From assembly GCF_001514235.1 (NCBI RefSeq), contig NZ_KQ948925.1:373469-437468 (forward strand): a stretch of DNA of 64,000 bases, read 5' to 3'. The notes under the pieces are model-generated. The model did no database searches, had not been told where the DNA came from, and was given only the letters and a program-made list of their open reading frames with translations. The position numbers and the translations under genes are program-made. Shown in pieces: positions 43,951 to 52,477 of the stretch (positions are counted from its first letter, which is position 1; each line of letters starts with the position of its first letter). The stretch is from Streptomyces caeruleatus. Lineage in GTDB: Bacteria > Actinomycetota > Actinomycetes > Streptomycetales > Streptomycetaceae.

Positions 43951-46900
43951 ACGAGGGGGATGTTGACGCAGGTGAGGATGGCCGCCTGGGCCTTGAGCTG
44001 TCGCGTGGTGGCGTTGGGATCGAGGCGTACCTTCTCGGCGTTCTGGACGGCCTCCAGGAAGGGGGTGTCCGGCTTCAGGTCGCTGTCGGTGTCGACGAGT
44101 TCGTTCGGCTCGAAGGCGCCGTTCGCGAAGTTGAGCCAGGCGGCGAGCAGTTGGCGGTCGAGGGAACGTCTGGGGTCCAGGAGCAGGTTGAGGAAGAGGA
44201 CGTCCGCGGCCTTGGCCTGGGTGGACACGTCGACCTTCTCGGAGAACACCGCGCTCGCGTGCTGGACGATCCTCAGATAGCAGTCCAGCGTCTTCTTGCC
44301 GAGCCCGGTGAGGTCGCCGGTCAGGTACTTGACGTACCAGACGTCGGCGAGCAGCGACAGCGGGGCGTTGCCCTGGACGATGACGGGCATCGCGTCGGTC
44401 CCCGATCCTCCGTCGTCGTCGCGTGCCGTGAAGGTCAGGTCGTACAGGCAGGGCTTGGCGTACGTATGGGCCTGGGCGTCCGTCAGGTCGCGGGGCTGGA
44501 CGCTGGGGCTGCGGGCGGGGTCGGGGTCCGGCGGGTTGACGAGCGAGGTGGTCGTGGTGGCCGGTGTGCCGTCGCCCCACGCCCAGCTCATGGTCTCGTC
44601 GTCGCTGCCGGGGTCGGTGACCCGGGCGGTGTACCGCTTCTCCTCGCCGACGTGGACGACGAGTGTCTTCCCGCCCGCGAGCGGCACGGCGCCGGTCTTG
44701 TCGATGGCGGCGGTCGGGTCGACGTTGGCGACGGTGATCTCGGCGTCGCGGCAGGTGGTGGTGTCGTCGTCGCTGCCGCAGATCTTCACGGTGAAGGTGC
44801 CGTTGTCGCCGAAGACGACCTCGCGGCTGAAGGTGAGGGTGGCGTCGGGACGGCTGTTCTCCAACTGGCCGGGCAGGGAGACGGGTTCGCCGTCGCCGGG
44901 GTCGATGGTGGCGGTGAGCGGGTCGAGCCAGCCGGGGTCGGTGACCGTGCCGGAGACGGTGAGCCTGCCGCCCTCCTCGCGCGGACCCTGCACGGTGAAG
45001 GCCACGGCGGGCGCCACGTTGGTGACGGTCACGGTCGTCTGGTCGGTGTCGGCCCCGGCGGCGTTGCCGACGCGCAGCCCGACGGTGTACGTGCCGTCCT
45101 GGCCGACCCGGTCGAAGAGCGGGCTGACGCCGGTCGCGTCGTCGTAGGCGCCGTCGCCGTCGAAGTCCCAGCTGTAGCTGCCGCCGCCACCGGGGACGGT
45201 GGAGCCGCTCGCGTCGAGCCGTACGTCGGCGCCCTCCTTGGTGGTGTACGGGCCTCCGGCGTCGGCGGTGGGCCGGCAGCTCGCCGGGTAGTCGGTCGCC
45301 GGGTCGGCCTGCGTCTGGCTCGGTGAGGTGGCGCTCGCGCCCATGCCGCGGCCGGCGAACACGCCCCACAGCAGGCACTGGTCGGCGCCGCCGTGGTTGG
45401 CGCGGTCGGCGGCGAGGATGCCGTCGCGTGCGTCCAGGAAGTCGGGCGAGGACGGCGTCAGTTTCATGCCGTCGACCATCAGCTGCTCGTGCCGCTGCTT
45501 CCCGGTGGCGTAGCCGTACGCGCCGACGAGCGCGGTGCGCATGTCCCACATGGCCGTTGCCCAGATCTCGCCGTCGGAGTGCACCTGGCAGCCGCCGGAG
45601 CAGAGGTCGGCGTAGGTGAGGTCGCTGTCGTTGTACGCGACGCTGCGTACGCCGGTGGCCGAGCCGTTGTTGTACTCGCCGTACACCGGGTCGTTCCACA
45701 GCGAGGTGGCCACCGCGTCGCTCCAGCCCTCGCCGAGCGCGCCGGTCTGCTCGCCGTCGCCCATGTCGCCGCCGCCGACGAGGCGGTTGGACAGGCCGTG
45801 GCTGTACTCGTGGGCGATGGTGTCGCCGTTCATGGCCCGGTGCATGTCGTGGTTGCCGCAGGAGGAGCGTCCGACGAAGAGCCGCATGGTTCCGTTCTGG
45901 CCGTCGTCGGGGGTGCTGAAGTTGGCGTTGCAGGCGGAGCTTCCGTTGGCGTCGAAGTCGACGTACACGTCGACCCGGTCGCCGCCGGCACCGCCGTTGC
46001 CCAGGTTGTCCTCCTGGAAGTTGCCCGACGCCTCGTCGAAGCCGAGCCCGTAGAGGTGGTCGTGCATCCGGTTGGTGTAGTAGAAGGCCTGGGTGACGAC
46101 CGCGTCCCGGTCGGTGGTGAGGTCGGTACCGCCGCTGGTGCGGAAGGCGTCGGTGAAGGTGTAGTCGAAGTGCTGGTACGCCGGGTCGCCGGCGGCCGGG
46201 GTCTGCGGCTGGTACCCGAGGGACTCGTCGCCGTCGGGGTCCTGGGAGACCTCGGCGTTGTTGCCGGTGGTGACCCGGCCGCCGACCCAGGAACGGCCCA
46301 GGCCGGTGAAGGGCACGGTCGTCGCGCTGCCGAGGGTGGGGTTCTGGACGGTGAAGACCCGGCCCTCGGGGCCCTCGTTGCTGGTGCGGTCGATACGCAG
46401 CAGGATCGTGCCGTTCCCGGCGTCGACGACGGTGTCGTACAGGTGGTGGTTGGCGGCCGTGAGGGTGGTCCGCCAGGCCGGGCGGGCGGTGCCGTCGGCG
46501 AGCGGGAAGGTGACCCTGGTGGCGGTGGCACCGTCGGGCGGGGTCTCGGTGCCGACGGAGGCCGCGGCCCGGTCCAGCGCGTCGCCCTTGTCGAGGGTGA
46601 CCGCCCCGGAGGCGCGGGCGTCCGGGACGAGGCTGCCGGTGACGGTGAGGATGCGGCCGGCCTTGTCGACGGCGACCGAGAGGCGGGCGTCGTGGACGGG
46701 CACGCCGCCGTCGGTCTGGCCGATGAAGACATGCCGTACGCCGTTGTGTTCGGTGCGGTACGACTTGAGGACGGTGAGCGCGTCCAACTCGGGGGCGGAG
46801 AGGCCGTAGAGGGCCGCGTGGTCGCGTACGTGGTCCAGGGCGACGGTGCGCGGGTCGTCGGTGTCGGCGCCGGTGAGGGCGTTGCGGCCCTGCGGGGTGA

Positions 46901-47180
46901 GCCGCTTCGGCGTTCCGAACCGGCTCCAGCGGACCGCCGTACCGTCGAGTTCCCGCGCGGCGCGCAGCTGCCCGGCGGTGGGCGTGACGCGCTGGTCACC
47001 GCGGACGTCGACGTTCGGGTACGGCAGTTCGGACCGCTCCTGGGCCGGTCCCTTCCGCGTACCGGCGCGCTCGCCGACATCGGCGGCCTGCGCCGGTACG
47101 ACCGTGACGGCCGGCAGTGCGAGCAGCACCGCGCCGACGAGCAGCGATCTTGCACGCTTCGATAAGCGTGTGGGTGGCAT
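43947..47180 (-). CDS. Secreted M36 (fungalysin-type) metalloprotease with PKD domains
   Basis: 1077 residues. Signal peptide (SLLVGAVLLALPAVTVVPAQA), propeptide with an FTP-like region, then the catalytic domain with HEYSHGLSNRL near residue 455 (zinc histidines and catalytic Glu) and downstream Glu in EGWSD. Two or three PKD/Ig-like modules follow (ADAGGPYTTKEG..., PAVAFTVQGP..., PTAAIDKTG...), and an unusual alpha-helical tail of about 150 residues. ATG 47180 follows GGGAGAGGGA. An extracellular protease for nutrient proteins. Confidence 0.93.
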   Translation of the reverse strand: MPPTRLSKRARSLLVGAVLLALPAVTVVPAQAADVGERAGTRKGPAQERSELPYPNVDVRGDQRVTPTAGQLRAARELDGTAVRWSRFGTPKRLTPQGRNALTGADTDDPRTVALDHVRDHAALYGLSAPELDALTVLKSYRTEHNGVRHVFIGQTDGGVPVHDARLSVAVDKAGRILTVTGSLVPDARASGAVTLDKGDALDRAAASVGTETPPDGATATRVTFPLADGTARPAWRTTLTAANHHLYDTVVDAGNGTILLRIDRTSNEGPEGRVFTVQNPTLGSATTVPFTGLGRSWVGGRVTTGNNAEVSQDPDGDESLGYQPQTPAAGDPAYQHFDYTFTDAFRTSGGTDLTTDRDAVVTQAFYYTNRMHDHLYGLGFDEASGNFQEDNLGNGGAGGDRVDVYVDFDANGSSACNANFSTPDDGQNGTMRLFVGRSSCGNHDMHRAMNGDTIAHEYSHGLSNRLVGGGDMGDGEQTGALGEGWSDAVATSLWNDPVYGEYNNGSATGVRSVAYNDSDLTYADLCSGGCQVHSDGEIWATAMWDMRTALVGAYGYATGKQRHEQLMVDGMKLTPSSPDFLDARDGILAADRANHGGADQCLLWGVFAGRGMGASATSPSQTQADPATDYPASCRPTADAGGPYTTKEGADVRLDASGSTVPGGGGSYSWDFDGDGAYDDATGVSPLFDRVGQDGTYTVGLRVGNAAGADTDQTTVTVTNVAPAVAFTVQGPREEGGRLTVSGTVTDPGWLDPLTATIDPGDGEPVSLPGQLENSRPDATLTFSREVVFGDNGTFTVKICGSDDDTTTCRDAEITVANVDPTAAIDKTGAVPLAGGKTLVVHVGEEKRYTARVTDPGSDDETMSWAWGDGTPATTTTSLVNPPDPDPARSPSVQPRDLTDAQAHTYAKPCLYDLTFTARDDDGGSGTDAMPVIVQGNAPLSLLADVWYVKYLTGDLTGLGKKTLDCYLRIVQHASAVFSEKVDVSTQAKAADVLFLNLLLDPRRSLDRQLLAAWLNFANGAFEPNELVDTDSDLKPDTPFLEAVQNAEKVRLDPNATTRQLKAQAAILTCVNIPLV

Positions 47181-47471
47181 TCCCTCTCCCCCGTCCGTTG
47201 ACTTCCTGAGTGCGGACCGAGCACACAGTACGTGCGCATGACAATTCGGCGGAAGAGTGCCGGGAATGTCGGGGACGGAGCGGGTGCCGGAAAACGTCAT
47301 TGCGGCCACACAATGCCGCGCGTGACCTTCGGATCGGCAAGGCCGATACTGCCAACAGGGACCTCTCACCGGCCCACCACCGGGGTCACCATGATCGACA
47401 ATTGACATCGCCCATCCTGACCTGCGAAGAACTGGGCGACACCCATCTACTAGCCTCAGTAGGAGGTAGAC

Positions 47472-48464
47472 ATGAAGATGTTGATCGATGTCGCGGAGAC
47501 CGTGGTCGCGGACGCGCTGCGCGGGATGGCGGCCGCCCACCCCGAGCTGGTCGTCGACGTGGACAACCGGGTGATCGTACGGCGGGACGCCCCCGTGGCC
47601 GGGAAGGTCGGCCTGATCTCCGGTGGCGGGTCGGGGCACGAGCCGCTGCACGGTGGATTCGTGGGTCCGGGGATGTTGTCGGCGGCCTGTCCGGGCGAGG
47701 TGTTCACGTCGCCGGTGCCCGACCAGATGGTGCGGGCCGCGGCGGCCGTGGACAGCGGGGCGGGTGTGCTGTTCATCGTGAAGAACTACACGGGTGACGT
47801 CCTCAACTTCGACATGGCCGCCGAACTCGCCGAGGACGAGGGCATCCAGGTCGCGAAGGTGCTGGTCAACGATGACGTGGCGGTCACCGACAGCCTGTAC
47901 ACGGCCGGGCGGCGCGGCACGGGCGCCACGTTGTTCGTGGAGAAGATCGCCGGAGCGGCGGCGGACGAGGGGCAGCCGCTGGAGCGCGTGGAGGCGGTCG
48001 GGCGACAGGTCAACGAGAACTCCCGCAGCTTCGGCATCGCCCTCAGCGCCTGCACCACCCCGGCCAAGGGCAGCCCCACCTTCGATCTGCCCTCCGGCGA
48101 GCTGGAGTTGGGCATCGGCATCCACGGCGAGCCGGGCCGGGAGCGGCGCGCGATGATGACGTCGGGCGAGATCGCCGACTTCGCCGTGGGCGCCATCCTG
48201 GAGGACATGACCCCGCGCAACCCCGTGCTCGTCCTGGTCAACGGCATGGGCGGGACACCTCTGTTGGAGCTGTACGGCTTCAACGCCGAGGTGCAGCGGG
48301 TGCTCGCCGAGCGCGGTGTGGCCGTCGCCCACACCCTCGTCGGCAACTACGTCACCTCGCTCGACATGGCCGGCGCCTCCGTCACCCTCTGCCAGGTCGA
48401 CGAGGAGTTGCTGCGGCTGTGGAACGCGCCGGTGAAGACGCCGGGGCTGCGGTGGGGTATGTGA
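47472..48464 (+). CDS. dhaK: Dihydroxyacetone kinase subunit DhaK
   Basis: 330-residue substrate-binding subunit. It binds dihydroxyacetone covalently at His218 (GIHGEPGRER); GGGSGHEPLHGGFVG and KNYTGDVLNF contact the substrate. ATG 47472 follows AGGAGG. A TTGACA lies at 47402 in the upstream gap. Phosphorylation uses DhaL and the PTS protein DhaM, with PEP via EI and HPr encoded elsewhere. First gene of dhaKLM; the gap to dhaL is unusually long and repeat-filled. Confidence 0.95.
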   Translation: MKMLIDVAETVVADALRGMAAAHPELVVDVDNRVIVRRDAPVAGKVGLISGGGSGHEPLHGGFVGPGMLSAACPGEVFTSPVPDQMVRAAAAVDSGAGVLFIVKNYTGDVLNFDMAAELAEDEGIQVAKVLVNDDVAVTDSLYTAGRRGTGATLFVEKIAGAAADEGQPLERVEAVGRQVNENSRSFGIALSACTTPAKGSPTFDLPSGELELGIGIHGEPGRERRAMMTSGEIADFAVGAILEDMTPRNPVLVLVNGMGGTPLLELYGFNAEVQRVLAERGVAVAHTLVGNYVTSLDMAGASVTLCQVDEELLRLWNAPVKTPGLRWGM

Positions 48465-48482
48465 TCCAGGGGCTGCGCCCAG

Positions 48483-48560
48483 GGTCTGCGGTCAAGGACC
48501 TTGGCTAAGGTCTGTGATCAAGATCTGTGATCAGAATCTGCGATCACGGTCCGTGATCCG
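48483..48560 (+). repeat. Six 13-nt repeat units between dhaK and dhaL
   Basis: 13-nt units in register: GGTCTGCGGTCAA, GGACCTTGGCTAA (degenerate), GGTCTGTGATCAA, GATCTGTGATCAG, AATCTGCGATCAC, GGTCCGTGATCCG. A related unit, GGTATGTGATCCA, spans the dhaK stop at 48456-48468. The units contain TGATCA self-complements, and ATCACGG pairs with CCGTGAT, so the transcript would fold here. Confidence 0.85.
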
Positions 48561-48602
48561 GAGCCGGACGCCCGCAACGCACCTGCCACGCAAGGAGATC
48601 CA

Positions 48603-49202
48603 GTGCTCGACGCCGACTTCTTCCGCCGTTGGATGACGGCGACCGCCGCCTCCGTCCACCATGAGGCGGAACGGCTCACCGCTCTCGACTCGCCCATCGG
48701 CGACGCCGACCACGGCAGCAACCTCCAGCGCGGCTTCCACGCCGTGACCGCGGCGCTGGAGAAGGAGGCCCCGCAGACGCCCGGTGCGGTCCTGACGCTC
48801 GCCGGGCGGCAGCTCATCTCCACGGTCGGCGGAGCGTCCGGCCCGTTGTACGGCACCCTGCTGCGCCGCACCGGCAAAGCCCTCGGGGAAGCGGGCGAGG
48901 TGAGCGAGGACCAGTTCGCCCAGGCGCTGCGCGCGGGGGTGGACGCGGTCATGACGCTCGGGGGCGCGGCACCGGGCGACAAGACCATGATCGACGCGCT
49001 GGTACCGGCCGTGGACGCGCTCGGCGACGGCTTCACCGCGGCCCGGGCCGCCGCGGAGGAGGGCGCCCTGGCGACGACTCCGCTGCAGGCCCGCAAGGGG
49101 CGGGCGAGCTACCTCGGGGAGCGCAGCATCGGGCACCAGGACCCCGGCGCCACGTCCTCGGCGCTGCTGATCGCGGGGCTGGTGGAGGCGCGCGGTGAGT
49201 GA
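48603..49202 (+). CDS. dhaL: Dihydroxyacetone kinase subunit DhaL
   Basis: 199-residue all-helical subunit with tightly bound ADP. The magnesium-binding aspartates are in DSPIGDADHGSN; GGASGPLYG and GDKTMIDAL line the nucleotide. GTG 48603 lies 7 nt after AAGGAG. Transfers phosphate from DhaM to the DhaK-bound dihydroxyacetone. It ends inside dhaM (8-nt overlap). Confidence 0.95.
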   Translation: MLDADFFRRWMTATAASVHHEAERLTALDSPIGDADHGSNLQRGFHAVTAALEKEAPQTPGAVLTLAGRQLISTVGGASGPLYGTLLRRTGKALGEAGEVSEDQFAQALRAGVDAVMTLGGAAPGDKTMIDALVPAVDALGDGFTAARAAAEEGALATTPLQARKGRASYLGERSIGHQDPGATSSALLIAGLVEARGE

Positions 49203-49617
49203 CGAGCAGGAGGGTGCGCGTTTCGTCGGGATCGTGCTCGTCTCGCACAGCGCGCAGGTCGCTGCTTCGGTGGCCGAGCTGGCGCGAGGTCTCGCGGGCG
49301 GCGGGACGGCGGTTCCGGTGGCCCCGGCGGGCGGCACCGAGGGCGGTGAGCTCGGCACCAGCGCCGAACTGATCGCCGCCGCGGCTGCCGCCGTGGACCG
49401 CGGCGCCGGGGTCGCGGTCCTCACCGACCTGGGCAGCGCGGTCCTCACCGTGAAGGCCCTGCTCGCCGAGGGCGACGAACTCCCGGACAACACACGCCTG
49501 GTGGACGCCCCGTTCGTCGAGGGGGCGGTCGCCGCGGTCGTCACGGCGGCAACAGGCGCCGACCTGGCGGCGGTCGAGGCCGCGGCCACGGAGGCGTACG
49601 CGTACCGGAAGGCGTGA
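49195..49617 (+). CDS. dhaM: PTS phosphotransferase subunit DhaM, EIIA domain only
   Basis: 140-residue mannose-type EIIA protein. The phosphorylated histidine is His18 in VLVSHSAQVA. Enteric DhaM also carries HPr and EI-like domains; this one stops after EIIA, the usual actinobacterial form, so it must take phosphate from the general PTS. GTG 49195 overlaps dhaL. Confidence 0.93.
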   Translation: MSDEQEGARFVGIVLVSHSAQVAASVAELARGLAGGGTAVPVAPAGGTEGGELGTSAELIAAAAAAVDRGAGVAVLTDLGSAVLTVKALLAEGDELPDNTRLVDAPFVEGAVAAVVTAATGADLAAVEAAATEAYAYRKA

Positions 49618-49626
49618 GACGTCCGC

Positions 49627-49681
49627 GGCTGCCGACAGCCGGGCTCGGCTATCGACTACGGGCCATCGGCCATCGGCAGCC
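49627..49681. terminator. Inverted repeat between dhaM and the TetR gene
   Basis: GGCTGCCGA pairs with TCGGCAGCC across a 37-nt GC-rich interior that also folds (GGCCATCGGCC). It lies 9 nt after the dhaM stop and before the TetR stop, so it may serve both convergent genes. Confidence 0.5.
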
Positions 49682-49708
49682 GTCGTGCGCGACGGCCGGT
49701 CGTCTCCC

Positions 49709-50383
49709 TTACCCCACCCCCTCCTCCGCGACCCCCAGCGCCACGCGCAGGGTCTCCGTCAGCTCCGTCTGTGCGGTCGTCCGGTCGGCGTGGGTGTCGG
49801 CGGTGCGCCAGGCGTAGTGCTCGACCGCCGCGCGCAGGGCCGCGTTGAACATCGCCGCCTGGATCGTCGGACGCAGGTCGTCGGCGGGGAGCCCGGCCCG
49901 TTCGGCGAGGGCGCGGGCGAACGCCGGTTCGGCCTCGTCGTACGTCTGGAGCCAGATCGCGCGCAGGCCGGGCTCGGTGCGGGTCAGGCGTACCAGCGCG
50001 CCGACGGTCGCGCGGTCGGGTCCGGCGAGCAGACCGTCCTCGTCGGCGAGTTCCGTGTCGAGGATCTCGTCGAGGGCCTGCCCGGGACCCCAGCGCCGCA
50101 GTGAGTCGGCGATCAGGTCGATGCCCGACGAGAACAGCGGCCGTACGCAGCTCTCCTTGCTCGGGAAGTAGCGCCACACGGTCCGCGAGGAGACCCCTAC
50201 GGCCGCTCCGATCTGCTCGCCCGTGGTGGCCGCCACCCCCTGGGTGACGAACAGTTCCACCGCGGCACGCGCGATCTCCAGCCGGATCTCGGCCTTGCGC
50301 TCCTCGGTCAGGGGTGGGCGTCCCGTGGGCCGGTTCGCGGCCCGGCTCGTAGGTCGGCTCGTACGTCCACGGGCTGCGGTCAT
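49709..50383 (-). CDS. TetR-family transcriptional regulator
   Basis: 224 residues: a basic N-terminal extension, TetR helix-turn-helix (GVAATTGEQIGAAVGVSSRTVWRYFPSKE), and a ligand-binding domain. ATG 50383 follows GGAGGAG. Divergent from an SDR gene, with a 25-bp palindrome in the 150-nt gap; it probably represses both. Confidence 0.93.
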   Translation of the reverse strand: MTAARGRTSRPTSRAANRPTGRPPLTEERKAEIRLEIARAAVELFVTQGVAATTGEQIGAAVGVSSRTVWRYFPSKESCVRPLFSSGIDLIADSLRRWGPGQALDEILDTELADEDGLLAGPDRATVGALVRLTRTEPGLRAIWLQTYDEAEPAFARALAERAGLPADDLRPTIQAAMFNAALRAAVEHYAWRTADTHADRTTAQTELTETLRVALGVAEEGVG

Positions 50384-50443
50384 GTTCTCCTCCGGCCGGC
50401 GCTGATCGCTCTCCCGGAATTCTCCCCGACATCGCCCCCACGA

Positions 50444-50468
50444 CTTTATGTCACTCAGCGACATTAAG
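50444..50468. promoter_or_regulatory. TetR-type operator between tetR and SDR genes
   Basis: 25-bp imperfect palindrome centred at 50456: CTTTATGTC on the left and GACATTAAG on the right match at 8 of 9 arm positions around ACTCAGC. Its length and location are standard for a TetR dimer-pair site controlling divergent genes. Confidence 0.65.
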
Positions 50469-50533
50469 TCGTAGGGTGAGGCCCCGGGCGCGTTCGACAC
50501 GCCGCCTGTCGGACACACGGATCGGAGCACTTC

Positions 50534-51295
50534 ATGAGCGGCGGACTGGACGGACGCGGCGTCATCGTCACCGGAGCCGGCTCGGGCATCGGGCGCGCGG
50601 CGGCCCTGGCCTTCGCCGAGGCGGGCGCCCGGGTGGTGGTGGCGGACCTGAACGCCGAGGGCGCGCAGGCGGTCGTCAAGGAGATCGAGGAGACCGGCGG
50701 CGACGCGGTCGCCGTCGTCGGCGACCTGAGCGAGCAGGGCGTCGTCGACCAGGTGGTGGAGACCGCCGTCGAGCGGTTCGGCGGCGTGGACGTCCTGGTC
50801 AACAACGCCGGGATCATGGACCGCATGTCGGCACTGTCGGACGTCACCGACGCCGAGTGGGAGCGGGTCGTACGGGTCAACCTCACCGCCCCGTTCCTGC
50901 TCACCCGGGCGGTGCTGCCGCACATGCTCCAGGCGGGCCGGGGTGCCATCGTGAACACGGCGTCCGAGGCCGGCCTGCGCGGCAGCGCGGCGGGCGCCGC
51001 GTACACGGCGTCCAAGCACGGCGTGGTGGGACTCACCAAGTCCCTGGCGGTGATGTACCGCAAGCAGGGAATCCGCGCGAACGCCATAGCCCCGGGCGGC
51101 ACTCAGACCGGCATCGTCGTGGACGCCGCGCCGGACGCGCACGGACCGGCCGCTCTCGGCCCGCACTTCGTCAACCTCGGCAGGGTGGCCCGGCCGGAGG
51201 AACAGGCGGCCGCCATCGTGTTCCTCGCCTCGGACGCGGCGAGCAACATCAACGGCGCGATCCTGCCGGTGGACGACGGCTGGTCGGCGGTCTGA
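50534..51295 (+). CDS. SDR family oxidoreductase
   Basis: 253-residue classical short-chain dehydrogenase. Cofactor motif TGAGSGIG, NNAG, and catalytic Ser (NTASEAG) with YTASKHG; the C-terminal NGAILPVDDGWSAV is typical. VVVADLN predicts NAD(H) preference. ATG 50534 follows GGAG. Likely target of the adjacent TetR protein. Substrate unknown. Confidence 0.93.
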   Translation: MSGGLDGRGVIVTGAGSGIGRAAALAFAEAGARVVVADLNAEGAQAVVKEIEETGGDAVAVVGDLSEQGVVDQVVETAVERFGGVDVLVNNAGIMDRMSALSDVTDAEWERVVRVNLTAPFLLTRAVLPHMLQAGRGAIVNTASEAGLRGSAAGAAYTASKHGVVGLTKSLAVMYRKQGIRANAIAPGGTQTGIVVDAAPDAHGPAALGPHFVNLGRVARPEEQAAAIVFLASDAASNINGAILPVDDGWSAV

Positions 51296-51304
51296 CGCCC
51301 CTCC

Positions 51305-52072
51305 TTACCGGCCGTACGACTGGTCGTGCCGCTTGCCATATGACCCTTCGGATGAGTTTTCGTACGGTTCACCGTCCACGAACTCCCTGGCCAGCCGCTC
51401 CCCGACCCGCGTGGCGGCCGCCGCGTCCTCGACGGGCGTCACCCGCGAGTCCCTGAAGACGATGTAGGTGACGCCGGAGGCCGTGCCGCCGCTGCGTGGA
51501 TCGGGCGGAATGCCAAGGGCTTTGGCGGTGGCGTACGACGCCTCGCCGATGATGTCGCGCGGGCCGACGTCGCCGACGACCGCGTACCGCACCCGGCCCC
51601 GGTAGACGACGGCCGCGACCGCGCCGCCGTGTACGCCGTCGGCCTCGTGGTCCCAGATACCGCTCGGGGTGGGTACGACGATGTACGGGAGGCGCTCGGC
51701 GTTCAAGTGGCGGCCGTCGGACTGCTGATAGGCCGTCACGGGGGAGAAGTAGGGATCCGTACGGCGGTTGCAGTGGTCGGAGGGCCGCCCGTCGCAGTCG
51801 ATGTCCATGTCCGCCTTCCAGAACACCGCGCCCCGCGCCCCGCAGATCGGGATCCGCGCGGGCGCTCGGCCGTCGCTCCGGTAGCGACCCCGGGAAACCG
51901 GGGTGCAGTTGCGCACCTTTGACAGCAGGTCGGCGGCGCTGAGGTCGACGTCGGCCGCGCGCCGCACCTCGGGCCCTTCGTCCGCCGCGGGTGGTGTGGG
52001 TGGTGCGGTGGGCGTCGTCGGGGCGAGCAGAGCGGCGCCCGCCGCGACCAACGTCAGCGACTGGAAACGCAC
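51305..52072 (-). CDS. Secreted GH75 chitosanase
   Basis: 255 residues. Signal region (LTLVAAGAALLAPTTP), Thr/Pro linker, then the GH75 fold: AVFWKADMDIDCDGRPSDHC with the catalytic Asp zone, YIVVPTPSGIW, and AVVGDVGPRDIIGEASYATA with the conserved Glu. Hydrolyses chitosan. GTG 52072 follows GAGAGGG by about 10 nt. The C-terminus has a short Ser/Tyr/Gly tail. Convergent with the SDR gene. Confidence 0.87.
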   Translation of the reverse strand: MRFQSLTLVAAGAALLAPTTPTAPPTPPAADEGPEVRRAADVDLSAADLLSKVRNCTPVSRGRYRSDGRAPARIPICGARGAVFWKADMDIDCDGRPSDHCNRRTDPYFSPVTAYQQSDGRHLNAERLPYIVVPTPSGIWDHEADGVHGGAVAAVVYRGRVRYAVVGDVGPRDIIGEASYATAKALGIPPDPRSGGTASGVTYIVFRDSRVTPVEDAAAATRVGERLAREFVDGEPYENSSEGSYGKRHDQSYGR

Positions 52073-52433
52073 GATATGGAACCCTCTCGGCGGGGACACT
52101 GACGGACACCGAGCGGGACGTTGTCGAAAATCATCCCAAACTGGTGTCATTCCGATCATGTTGCCACCAGTGGGCCGCTACGGTGTGCACCCGGGCGACA
52201 CGCGAGGTCCCTGAACTTCCGCCAGGGGCCGGGGGTCTGGGTCCGTGGCGGCCCCGACTCCCCCGGCCACCCGCGTCGGCGCGGGTTCAGCGACGACAGC
52301 GGGCCCGCGCACGTGGCATGAACTCCCTGGAACTCAAGGAGAGTTCAGCCGTGAGGAGCTTCAGCATACGTAACGCTCCGGACGGCTCACCAACAACCGC
52401 CCTCTTGATGTGGTCGCGCCAGCCACGCCATAT
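52073..52433. other. Gap without a supported gene
   Basis: The first part carries the chitosanase promoter. A TGAACTC/GAGTTCA hairpin-like repeat lies at about 52319-52347. No open frame here has both a ribosome site and a recognisable product. Confidence 0.5.
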
Positions 52434-52445
52434 TGGTCCGGACCA
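52434..52445. promoter_or_regulatory. DasR-like palindrome before the FN3 lipoprotein gene
   Basis: TGGTCCGGACCA, perfect 12-bp palindrome 33 bp before GTG 52478. It matches 12 of 16 positions of the DasR consensus ACTGGTCTAGACCAGT when flanks are included, and resembles the TGGTCCAGACC repeats of Streptomyces chitinase promoters. DasR senses glucosamine 6-phosphate. Confidence 0.5.
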
Positions 52446-52477
52446 TTGCCGCGAGGCCGCCCCCGGGAGGCAGAGTC

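Noticed and set aside
48509..48547. CRP/cAMP sites (TGTGATCA)
   Set aside because: The TGTGA halves arise from the 13-nt period and not from a TGTGA-N6-TCACA site.
48483..48560. CRISPR-like array
   Set aside because: 13-nt units with no spacers, inside an operon; not a CRISPR.
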